From Parcubacteria group bacterium CG10_big_fil_rev_8_21_14_0_10_38_31 (GTDB lineage: Bacteria > Patescibacteriota > Minisyncoccia > GCA-002772825), in contig PFDM01000039.1 of assembly GCA_002772825.1 (NCBI GenBank), forward strand, positions 298 to 5,681: a stretch of DNA of 5,384 bases. Direction: 5' to 3'. Under the pieces are notes generated by a model, which saw only the letters and a program-made list of their open reading frames with translations, had not been told where the DNA came from and searched no databases. The translations under genes were made by a program, and so were the position numbers. Below are positions 1-5,384 of the stretch, piece by piece (position 1 is the first letter of the stretch; each line of letters begins with the position of its first letter).

Positions 1-390
1 AGAAATTCCAGACACGAGTTTTTGATCCTCTAAAATATGCTCAATTGTTTCGAAACAGATTACTTGGTCAAATAACCCTAAGTCTTGCCGGATAGAATCG
101 AGATCACCGAGGTTGCCCGTCACAAAACGTACATTCTTTATTCCTAATAGAGCTGCCCGATCTGCCGCAGCCTTATTGTTGCGCTCATCGAAAGAGATTC
201 CCACTGCTTCATTACCGCGCTTCGCTGCATACATAGTGAACGCACCGGAACCGCATCCAGCGTCGAGCGTTCGTATCTTTCCAGAATTCAAATTTCGTTT
301 CAACCATATCCAACGGTCATACACGGCCGGGTCGCCGTGAATAATGGTCGCGGGATATCCTATTATTTTTACAAGGAGGTTTTTGTCCAT
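1..390 (-). CDS. Class I SAM-dependent methyltransferase, 3' end cut by window edge
   Basis: Translating the minus strand from the ATG at 390-388 gives 130 open codons to the left edge, so only the N-terminal part is present. The SAM-binding Rossmann signature LDAGCGSGAF lies at residues 42-51. A second strand ending in an acidic residue (VGISFDE, 63-69) should contact the SAM ribose, and FDQVICFETIEHI (107-119) matches the motif after strand 4 of Methyltransf_11/25-type enzymes. The N-terminal stretch with IIHGDPAVYDRW (16-27) precedes the fold and may be a substrate-side cap. The target is unknown; in this context a sugar or glycan intermediate in the cytoplasm is the likely substrate (inference). 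The start is fixed by an in-frame TAG at 411-409, with this ATG the first after it. It follows the glycosyltransferase stop by 11 nt, so it is probably co-transcribed. No clear Shine-Dalgarno site is visible. It does not resemble the other methyltransferase at 2517-3461 outside the core fold. Confidence 0.9.
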   Translation of the reverse strand, partial: MDKNLLVKIIGYPATIIHGDPAVYDRWIWLKRNLNSGKIRTLDAGCGSGAFTMYAAKRGNEAVGISFDERNNKAAADRAALLGIKNVRFVTGNLGDLDSIRQDLGLFDQVICFETIEHILEDQKLVSGIS

Positions 391-401
391 ATTTGTATTA
401 A

Positions 402-1556
402 TTATGCCCTAAAATTCTTCTCCTTATCAAGAAAATTATTTGCAAAAAACACCTCCAGTTCTTTACGTTCTCTACTCCTTATAAATTTCCTTATCGCAAA
501 ACTTAAACAACGAGCGATAATCATTGGAATTGAATAGACAGCGGTTAGTATAACTTCGAGAAGAGAATATTCTCCGAAAAATTTAGACATTAAATTCTTG
601 CTTTCCGAAATATTCAGAAACGAGGGATTAAACTCGCTTCTCAAAAATCCTATGAAGGCAGTTGAGAGTGTTTGCGCTCCAATATAGATTTTCATCCCAC
701 GATAGAATTTTGGCCACTTCGGTTTATATATGTATTTGTAAATAAGAAAATAATAGTAGGATTTTTTAAACACCTCAAACAGCGTGTCCCTTTTGAGATC
801 AAAAGGTTGATTTTGTGAGTGAGTAATTTTGATATAGTTCAGAGAGTCATTAAAAACAAAACTTCTATATCGTGTGAGTATTTCCGTGAACGTGACAATA
901 TCCATGCCAAATGCTCTTTTGAAAAAACTTCTCAATTCTTCCGGAAGAGATTTTGAATCTCTCTTGTAGTAGTTTTCTATATAATAATCGAACGCTCTCA
1001 CTAAATCCTCGCTTCTTACCAATCCCAGAGCACTTATATACAAGTGTTCTGGTTTATACATTCTTTTTATAAACCACTCCGCGCTATGAGTACCTTGAGG
1101 AAAATGTTTTCGGCTCTCAAACGTGAATATACCGCTATCATTTTCCTCAATCAAAGTTGTAAGATCCGGAACTATACCGGCGGCATCCGGATATTTTAGA
1201 AAAGCACGAACTCCATTTTCTATGTAGTTTCTCGGGAGCCAGTCGTCCGCGCCCAACATCATCGCAAACTTTCCTCCAGCGAGGTGAAACATTTTTATTT
1301 CACTTTCCGCGAGACCCGTCCTTTCATAGTTGCGGAAATATTTTACCCTTGAATCAAGGGACGCATATTTCTTCACCATCTCCTCACTATTATCGGTGCT
1401 AGCATCATCAACAACAATAACCTCCAGATTTTTATACGTCTGGTTCAGGCAGCTCTCAAGCGCTCTATGAATATATCTACCCGCATTAAAAAAGGTTGTA
1501 CAAATACTGACAAGCGGGGGTCCAACTTCTTTAAGATTCTTGCTTCTATCCGACAT
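402..1556 (-). CDS. Family 2 (GT-A) glycosyltransferase with hydrophobic C-terminal segment
   Basis: This 384-residue protein starts with the classic GT2 fold. VSICTTFFNAGRYI (16-29) is the nucleotide-binding first strand, LEVIVVDDASTDNS (44-57) carries the Asp pair for the nucleotide, and MMLGADDWL (99-107) holds the DxD-type metal/nucleotide-diphosphate motif. It should transfer a sugar from an NDP-sugar to a growing glycan or lipid-linked acceptor at the cytoplasmic face of the membrane. MDIVTFTEIL (218-227) may contain the acceptor-side acidic residues. The last third is rich in Lys, Tyr and Phe and has one likely membrane-embedded or amphipathic segment at about 332-356, followed by a basic stretch (KFIRSRERK), suggesting membrane attachment. 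The start ATG overlaps the end of the epimerase gene by 11 bp, which implies translational coupling; no Shine-Dalgarno site is seen. The DNA of the C-terminal half is clearly more AT-rich than its surroundings. Donor and acceptor cannot be deduced. Confidence 0.93.
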   Translation of the reverse strand: MSDRSKNLKEVGPPLVSICTTFFNAGRYIHRALESCLNQTYKNLEVIVVDDASTDNSEEMVKKYASLDSRVKYFRNYERTGLAESEIKMFHLAGGKFAMMLGADDWLPRNYIENGVRAFLKYPDAAGIVPDLTTLIEENDSGIFTFESRKHFPQGTHSAEWFIKRMYKPEHLYISALGLVRSEDLVRAFDYYIENYYKRDSKSLPEELRSFFKRAFGMDIVTFTEILTRYRSFVFNDSLNYIKITHSQNQPFDLKRDTLFEVFKKSYYYFLIYKYIYKPKWPKFYRGMKIYIGAQTLSTAFIGFLRSEFNPSFLNISESKNLMSKFFGEYSLLEVILTAVYSIPMIIARCLSFAIRKFIRSRERKELEVFFANNFLDKEKNFRA

Positions 1557-2502
1557 TGGAGAACTGATTCTTTTTGATTATTTGATAACCTCTAATCAGT
1601 TCGGCAATTCCTTCCTGCATTGATACTTCCACTTTGAATCCAAGTTTTTCTATTTTTTCGTTGCTAACAATATAATTTCTCTTATCCGGATCTTCTCCTA
1701 TTTTCGCCTCAACGAAATAGAACTCCGAAAGTTGTTTCTTTATCTCTTCGCATAATTCGCGCTTATTGAGATTTGCATCACTCAAGCCAACGTTAAATGC
1801 TTCTCCTTTCATGCGATCAAAATTATCCACCGCATACACGAACGCTCGAGCCACATCGCGCACATGAACATAATTTCTCTTGAAGTGTGCCTCGAAGAGC
1901 ACAATAAAACGATCGTTTACTGCACGATAAGTAAAGTCGTTTACCAAGAGATCCACTCTCATTCTGGGACTGATGCCGAAAACCGTCGCCAATCTGAATA
2001 TAACGGAGTTTCCCGCCTCAAGAATGAGCTTCTCGGCCTCTACTTTAAGTTTTCCGTATAATGAGATGGGGTTTAGCGGAGTATTCTCGTCGCAATAGAT
2101 TCCCTCCTGCCCCACTCCGTAACCGCTATTAGTGTTTGGATAAATAATTCTTTGTTCGGGACGACGTAATTCAAGAATTGTTTTGACTGCATCTAGATTT
2201 ATTGTCCTTGCCATTATCGGATCTCTGTCACAAGATGGAGCGCTTACAATGCCGGCCAAAGGAATTATGTAGTCAACATCTTTAATGTGTGTGGCTATCA
2301 AATCCCTGTTTCTCGCATCACCACGAACCACTTTCAAGGTACTGTAATGGCAACAATCCAGAAGCGAATGCTGATTGTGCATAAAATTATCAACCACCGT
2401 AACTTCGTGCCCCGCCTTCAAGAGCTCTGCGGTTAACGTTGATCCAATATATCCTGCCCCACCCGTGACTAAAAACTTATACTTTTTTGATGATGTATTC
2501 AT
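1546..2502 (-). CDS. NAD(P)-dependent extended-SDR sugar-nucleotide epimerase/dehydratase family protein
   Basis: The 318-residue protein is of normal length for extended short-chain dehydrogenases that act on NDP-sugars. The dinucleotide motif GGAGYIG is at 14-20, and Asp38 in VTVVDNF points to NAD+ rather than NADP+. The catalytic Tyr and Lys are in YGKLK (Y149, K153). The third catalytic position falls in NTNSGYG (123-129), where Thr124 aligns with the catalytic Ser/Thr of GalE and RmlB. The two positions after it are Asn-Ser, not the Asp-Glu pair of RmlB-type 4,6-dehydratases, which argues for an epimerase or another redox role over 4,6-dehydration. RNYVHVRDVARA (209-220) is the usual substrate-side motif of the family, and EAFNVG (234-239) matches the family's late GxxxNVG-like region. 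It begins 14 nt after the tandem TAA-TAA stop of the methyltransferase, has no visible Shine-Dalgarno site, and overlaps the glycosyltransferase start by 11 bp. The exact sugar and reaction are unknown. Confidence 0.92.
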   Translation of the reverse strand: MNTSSKKYKFLVTGGAGYIGSTLTAELLKAGHEVTVVDNFMHNQHSLLDCCHYSTLKVVRGDARNRDLIATHIKDVDYIIPLAGIVSAPSCDRDPIMARTINLDAVKTILELRRPEQRIIYPNTNSGYGVGQEGIYCDENTPLNPISLYGKLKVEAEKLILEAGNSVIFRLATVFGISPRMRVDLLVNDFTYRAVNDRFIVLFEAHFKRNYVHVRDVARAFVYAVDNFDRMKGEAFNVGLSDANLNKRELCEEIKKQLSEFYFVEAKIGEDPDKRNYIVSNEKIEKLGFKVEVSMQEGIAELIRGYQIIKKNQFSNVG

Positions 2503-2516
2503 AATTTTTTACTTTA

Positions 2517-3461
2517 TTATTTTTTAGGCTTCCATACGACATAAGAATAAGGATCCAAAAAGATACTCCCGAACGCTACTCTTTTTACTTCAATGATTTC
2601 AATCTTACCCTGCTCTTTTAATTCATACAAGCGATTCAGATACCCATCTAAGTAATTGCGTTTTTTCTGAAACATTATAGCAAGGTGATCAACCAAATTC
2701 CCTTCATCATAGAGCTCCACGATAGGTTCTATATTAACGCACAACGAAGGGGATTTTTTAATGAGAAAATCTAAAAATTTTTCATAATCTGGACCTATTT
2801 GTTCCAAAGCAGCTCTCGTCAAAACCGCACTGTTTGGCAGTAATTCAAAATTCTCATCGGGAGAAAATATATCAAATAACCGTCCCCTTATGTTATATCC
2901 TTTTTTCTCAGCTAATAACTTTATAATCTCCAAGGGAGCTTCTACCCATTCCGATCCGAAAATATTCTTTTCAGGGAATAGGTCCGCTAAAACAACAAGA
3001 TTTTGCGCAGTACCGCAACCGAATTCATAGATATTGTCAGCATCCTTCAAATATTTTCCGAATATCCATCTACGAAATATGTTTAACCACCTCATCTCTA
3101 GCATTGGGTCTGTTGGAGAAATATATTCCTTATTGATTCTTATAATGAGGCCGGGCTTTATGTCGTACTGTGGCATCAGTTTTTTTGTGTCATACCCGCT
3201 CGCAACAAAACCATCGAGAATCTCCTGCCATCCTTCTTTCCATCTACTTCTTTTTTCCTTGCCTGCAATAGAAAATCGTCCGGACTCTATTTTCTTTAAC
3301 ACTTCCAATATAACCGCATCTCGCTCCTCTTTCTGTAGAGTCGTATAGCTAAAATCCGTTTTAGATATAAGCTCACTGCACTCTTCCGACATGTCCTTTT
3401 CTTCCGTTCCAAACAATGAAGCGACATCTTTTTGTGTTAATTTATGAATTTCTTTATCCAT
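2517..3461 (-). CDS. Class I SAM-dependent methyltransferase with N-terminal extension
   Basis: The protein has 314 residues. A SAM-binding motif IYEFGCGTAQNL lies at 144-155, followed by NIFGSEWVE (166-174), whose Glu171 is placed to bind the SAM ribose, and GRLFDIF (193-199), where Asp197 would sit near the adenine. NSAVLTRAALEQIG (210-223) occupies the strand-4 region. The roughly 140 residues before this core are charged and partly helical; around 96-126 is a conserved-looking region (MPQYDIKPGLIIRI, then EYISPTDPMLEMRW) that probably shapes the substrate pocket. The C-terminal part ends in strands with FLDPYSYVVW (301-310). Lying directly after the transketolase pair and before the sugar epimerase, it probably methylates a sugar or sugar nucleotide at O or C (inference). 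The start is 18 nt after the transketolase stop; no Shine-Dalgarno site is visible, and Met24 is a less likely alternative start. The gene ends with tandem TAA-TAA stops. Family-level call is firm, substrate unknown. Confidence 0.85.
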   Translation of the reverse strand: MDKEIHKLTQKDVASLFGTEEKDMSEECSELISKTDFSYTTLQKEERDAVILEVLKKIESGRFSIAGKEKRSRWKEGWQEILDGFVASGYDTKKLMPQYDIKPGLIIRINKEYISPTDPMLEMRWLNIFRRWIFGKYLKDADNIYEFGCGTAQNLVVLADLFPEKNIFGSEWVEAPLEIIKLLAEKKGYNIRGRLFDIFSPDENFELLPNSAVLTRAALEQIGPDYEKFLDFLIKKSPSLCVNIEPIVELYDEGNLVDHLAIMFQKKRNYLDGYLNRLYELKEQGKIEIIEVKRVAFGSIFLDPYSYVVWKPKK

Positions 3462-3479
3462 GTTGTTTTGGGCTTTATG

Positions 3480-4418
3480 TTACATCTTAAGCCAATTTTT
3501 TATTTCTTCCACGATATGTGACGCATCTATGCCGTCCAGAGAACGGAGATATTCGCGATTTCCAATTTCATACCGAACACTATCAGGGATTCCAAACATT
3601 TTTATTGGCTTCAACAACCCGCTTTCTGATAAAAATTCACAGATGGTGCTACCCAACCCGCCAGTCAGCGAATGTTCCTCTATGGTTACTATTTTTTCGG
3701 TTTTCTCAAATATCTCCAAGAGAATTTTTTTATTTAGCGGTTTTACCCGATATATATCAAGTACTCCAGCGTCAACTCCATCTTTTTCAAGATCCTCGGC
3801 AACCTTAAGCGCCTCCCCGACCATGATGCCGGTTGAAATAATAAGCACATCTTTCCCCTGTCTTACGAGATGCGCCCCTTCGGAAAAATCTCCTTCAATT
3901 TCTTCGCACAACGGAGAAAAGGGACCTCTGTCAAACCAAATACAGCTTGGTCCCTGTTTTTCATATGCTTGGTGAATCATATGAGAGGCCATTGAAAAAC
4001 TTGAAGGGCTCCATAATGTCAATCCCGGTATAGTCCTCATTATAGCCAGGTTGTTGGTCATGTGATGGGTCGGTCCATCTTCCCCATAAAAATACCCAGT
4101 TCCAGACGCGAGAATGGTTACCGGCATTTCCATTGAAGCAATGTCTATTTTTATCTGTTCAAAGCATCTTAATGTAACAAAATTTGCTATACCGACCACA
4201 AAGACGTGGCGACCAGTGAATGCCAAGCCAGCAGCGACACTCATTGCGTTCTGCTCCGCTATTCCAACATTGAAAAACTGCGAAGGCATATTCTCTTCAA
4301 ATCTCTTAAATATTGATGCCCCATTATCGGCTGAGAGAATGACCACTTTTTTGTCCTTTAATGCAATATCATAGAGTTCTTCAAAAATTGCATCGCGGAT
4401 ATCGGTATATTTTTTCAT
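3480..4418 (-). CDS. Transketolase, C-terminal subunit (pyrimidine-binding and C-terminal domains)
   Basis: This 312-residue protein is the second half of a split transketolase. The pyrimidine (PYR) domain covers about 1-170: FFNVGIAEQNAMSVAAGLA (48-66) contains Glu55, the glutamate that activates the thiamine-diphosphate aminopyrimidine, and GEDGPTHH (112-119) holds the substrate-binding His118. The C-terminal transketolase domain follows at about 185-310, with VTIEEHSLTGGLGS (244-257). With the upstream subunit it should form a ThDP- and Mg-dependent enzyme that transfers a two-carbon ketol group from a ketose to an aldose in the cytoplasm. After GPTH it carries a second His, as in 1-deoxy-xylulose-5-phosphate synthase, where classical transketolases have Gln. 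This hints at a different acceptor or donor, but DXPS is normally one ~620-residue chain, so DXPS itself is unlikely. The start codon overlaps the previous stop (ATGA), implying coupled synthesis of the two subunits. PDH E1-beta was considered and fits less well. Confidence 0.94.
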   Translation of the reverse strand: MKKYTDIRDAIFEELYDIALKDKKVVILSADNGASIFKRFEENMPSQFFNVGIAEQNAMSVAAGLAFTGRHVFVVGIANFVTLRCFEQIKIDIASMEMPVTILASGTGYFYGEDGPTHHMTNNLAIMRTIPGLTLWSPSSFSMASHMIHQAYEKQGPSCIWFDRGPFSPLCEEIEGDFSEGAHLVRQGKDVLIISTGIMVGEALKVAEDLEKDGVDAGVLDIYRVKPLNKKILLEIFEKTEKIVTIEEHSLTGGLGSTICEFLSESGLLKPIKMFGIPDSVRYEIGNREYLRSLDGIDASHIVEEIKNWLKM

Positions 4419-5242
4419 GATAATTCTTTACGGCTGGCTTCTATCTCCTCTCCCCTCGGTACCGTATGATGAGCACGTGGAAAATTCTCAAGGCACGAGA
4501 GTCCCTTTCCTTTTATCGTGTTGGAAATAATCATTAGTGGCTTCGTTCTCTTTGGATCACGACAATTTTTCAAAACTTCAAATATTTCAGGAAATGAATG
4601 TCCGTCATTAATTGTTTTTACTTCCCAGCCAAAATCATTCCATTTTCCCAAAAACGGCTCAAGACGAGAAGTATTTTCGGTAAAATCTTCGGATCCAAGC
4701 TTATTACGATCCACTATTGCAACCAGATTGTTTAAATTATGGTGTCCGGCAAACATAGCCGCTTCCCAGACCGAACCTTCTTGGCATTCGCCATCCCCCA
4801 AAATAACAAAAATTAAATTATTTTTATTATCAAGCTTGTTACCGAATGCTATTCCAGAACCAACCCCAATGCCATGACCGAGCGAGCCAGTATTGATTTC
4901 CACGCCTGGAATATTCGTGTCCGAATGCTGACCCAAAATACTTTCGTTCCGGGAAAAATTATCCAACTCCGCCTCCGGAAAAAATCCCAAATCCGACAAG
5001 ACCACGCATAAAGAATTACTAGCGTGCCCCTTACTTAAAATAAAAATATCCCTGCCGTCCCATTTCGGATTCTTTGGGTCAAATTTTAAAACACCACCGT
5101 AATACAAAGCAACTAACATTTCCAAAACCGAAAACGACCCCCCAAGGTGGCCTTTCCCGACGCGAACTACCATCTCAAAGGTTTTTCGCCGTATCTCTTT
5201 CGCTTTTTTTGTTAAAAACGAGTACAAGTCTAATTCTTTCAT
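4415..5242 (-). CDS. Transketolase, N-terminal subunit (ThDP diphosphate-binding domain)
   Basis: The 275 residues match the stand-alone N-terminal half of transketolase. VGKGHLGGSFSVLEML (28-43) holds His32, KGHA (71-74) holds the next conserved His, and TGSLGHGIGVGSGIA (118-132) is the phosphate/thiazolium loop. The ThDP and Mg motif runs from GDGECQEG (149-156, Asp150 the metal ligand) to DRN (178-180), where the usual second Asn is replaced by Lys181. The C-terminal IKGKGLSCLENFPRAHH (243-259) also fits the family. It must pair with the downstream subunit at 3480-4418 to build the active site at the dimer interface. Split transketolases occur in archaea and many bacteria; this one sits among sugar-modifying genes, not pentose-phosphate genes, suggesting a dedicated biosynthetic role (inference). 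The ATG at 5242 is preceded by GGGAAG 11 nt upstream and by a near-consensus promoter, making it the probable first gene of the operon. It ends in TGA, overlapping the next ATG by 4 bp. Confidence 0.94.
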   Translation of the reverse strand: MKELDLYSFLTKKAKEIRRKTFEMVVRVGKGHLGGSFSVLEMLVALYYGGVLKFDPKNPKWDGRDIFILSKGHASNSLCVVLSDLGFFPEAELDNFSRNESILGQHSDTNIPGVEINTGSLGHGIGVGSGIAFGNKLDNKNNLIFVILGDGECQEGSVWEAAMFAGHHNLNNLVAIVDRNKLGSEDFTENTSRLEPFLGKWNDFGWEVKTINDGHSFPEIFEVLKNCRDPKRTKPLMIISNTIKGKGLSCLENFPRAHHTVPRGEEIEASRKELS

Positions 5243-5253
5243 TTTTATGATAA

Positions 5254-5259
5254 CTTCCC
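5254..5259 (-). promoter_or_regulatory. Candidate ribosome-binding site of the transketolase N subunit
   Basis: On the minus strand GGGAAG stands 11 nt before the ATG at 5242; a second purine-rich GGAG lies at 5266-5269, probably too far away and close to the predicted transcript start. The spacing is a little long. It is the only gene in the window with a recognisable Shine-Dalgarno-like element, which supports the view that it is translated independently while the rest depend on coupling or SD-free initiation. Confidence 0.45.
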
Positions 5260-5277
5260 AACTTTCTCCAAAATTTG

Positions 5278-5307
5278 ATTATAATACAAATCCTATAGTT
5301 TTATCAA
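5278..5307 (-). promoter_or_regulatory. Sigma-70-type promoter of the transketolase operon
   Basis: Read on the minus strand, a -35 box TTGATA (5307-5302) and a perfect -10 box TATAAT (5283-5278) are separated by 18 nt. Transcription would begin near 5271, giving a leader of about 28 nt before the ATG at 5242. No other junction between the genes of this run is long enough for a comparable full promoter, so this probably drives the whole block. The element is predicted from sequence only. Confidence 0.65.
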
Positions 5308-5384
5308 TTCCTCGTTGTAGCTAATAAAAAAGGTTACCGAAACCTCACGAGTAGATAATAATTCGGTTACCGTGGTCATATGAC
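5293..5384 (-). CDS. Possible 3' tail of an upstream gene, or a 28-codon chance ORF
   Basis: One minus-strand frame is open from the right edge to a TAG at 5295-5293. It contains an ATG at 5379-5377 and would encode a 28-residue peptide ending in SYNEELIKL. If it is the end of a longer gene outside the window, that gene would stop 50 nt before the transketolase N subunit and could belong to the same operon. Against this, the frame covers the terminator-like hairpin and the -35 box. An open frame of 30 codons is not rare by chance in AT-rich DNA, and no family is recognised. The other two minus-strand frames contain stops. Confidence 0.2.
   Translation of the reverse strand, partial: HMTTVTELLSTREVSVTFFISYNEELIKL
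5326..5371 (-). terminator. Possible intrinsic terminator upstream of the operon promoter
   Basis: On the minus strand two ten-base arms, GGTAACCGAA (5371-5362) and TTCGGTAACC (5341-5332), pair at nine of ten positions around a 20-nt loop. A run of six T (5331-5326) follows directly. A tighter alternative hairpin in the same place pairs AGGTT with AACCT (5345-5331) around the loop TCGGT and is also followed by the T-run. Either shape resembles a Rho-independent terminator for a gene lying to the right of the window. The stem is short or imperfect, so strength is uncertain, and the same bases could instead be an operator. Confidence 0.4.

Noticed and set aside
113..537. Two short overlapping plus-strand open frames
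   Set aside because: They are opposite the partial methyltransferase and the glycosyltransferase tail, whose motifs are convincing; their composition looks like shadow translation.
3034..3348. Plus-strand 104-codon open frame
   Set aside because: It is antisense to the N-terminal half of the methyltransferase, with no domain or ribosome-binding signal.
3460..3975. Plus-strand 171-codon open frame
   Set aside because: It lies antisense inside the transketolase C subunit, has Ser/Pro-rich composition typical of an antisense shadow, and matches no family I recognise.
4415..4417. TGA as a recoded sense codon
   Set aside because: Read-through would leave the transketolase frame and soon meet TAA, and the next gene starts exactly there, so TGA acts as a stop.
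4405..4420. Frameshift splitting an ancestral full-length transketolase
   Set aside because: Both halves have proper ends, the second has its own ATG in an ATGA overlap, and both match the usual lengths of naturally separate subunits.
4518..4877. Plus-strand 119-codon open frame
   Set aside because: It is wholly antisense to the strongly supported transketolase N subunit and shows no motif.
3480..5242. Pyruvate dehydrogenase E1 alpha/beta or DXPS identity for the ThDP pair
   Set aside because: The N subunit has the transketolase-type GKGHLGG, KGHA and TGSLGHG motifs and the C subunit has GIAEQ with a GGLGS-type C-terminal domain; DXPS is normally a single longer chain.
5247..5324. Plus-strand 25-codon open frame in the leader region
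   Set aside because: It overlaps the promoter on the other strand, lacks a ribosome-binding site and has no recognisable features.

Overview
The window is a tightly packed run of genes on the minus strand that reads like part of a surface-polysaccharide (O-antigen, capsule or exopolysaccharide-type) cluster of a bacterium. In transcription order, from the right edge leftwards, it holds: the N-terminal subunit of a split transketolase (5242-4415), the C-terminal subunit (4418-3480), a class I SAM-dependent methyltransferase with a long N-terminal extension (3461-2517), an NAD(P)-dependent extended-SDR sugar-nucleotide epimerase/dehydratase (2502-1546), a family 2 (GT-A) glycosyltransferase with a hydrophobic C-terminal segment (1556-402), and the first 130 codons of a second, unrelated-looking SAM methyltransferase (390-1) that runs off the left edge. 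Junctions are -4, +18, +14, -11 and +11 nt, which is typical of a single operon.

The right-hand 142 bp (5243-5384) hold no confident gene. On the minus strand they contain a hairpin followed by a T-run that looks like an intrinsic terminator, then a near-consensus sigma-70 promoter (TTGATA, 18 nt, TATAAT), then a short leader with a GGGAAG ribosome-binding candidate in front of the transketolase N subunit. This suggests the operon's first gene is the transketolase N subunit. A competing reading, a frame open from the edge and ending at 5293, would make this the tail of another gene; it is listed with low confidence.

How the genes may work together (inference): the two transketolase subunits form one thiamine-diphosphate enzyme that moves a two-carbon ketol unit. 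Placed beside a sugar-nucleotide SDR enzyme and a methyltransferase rather than pentose-phosphate genes, it probably serves a dedicated pathway for an unusual, carbon-extended, branched or methylated sugar. The glycosyltransferase would then add a sugar to a glycan, and the last methyltransferase may decorate it. The actual sugar cannot be named from sequence.

Organism: the DNA is moderately AT-rich and uneven (by hand count about 35% GC at 421-720 and about 50% at 61-360). Genes are compact, and the downstream genes lack evident Shine-Dalgarno sites. All three standard stop codons are used as stops (TGA ends the transketolase N subunit), so a TGA-recoded lineage is not supported. A bacterium, perhaps a Gram-negative or a candidate-phylum lineage, fits; I cannot place it more precisely. 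No RNA gene, CRISPR array, insertion sequence or integrase was seen.
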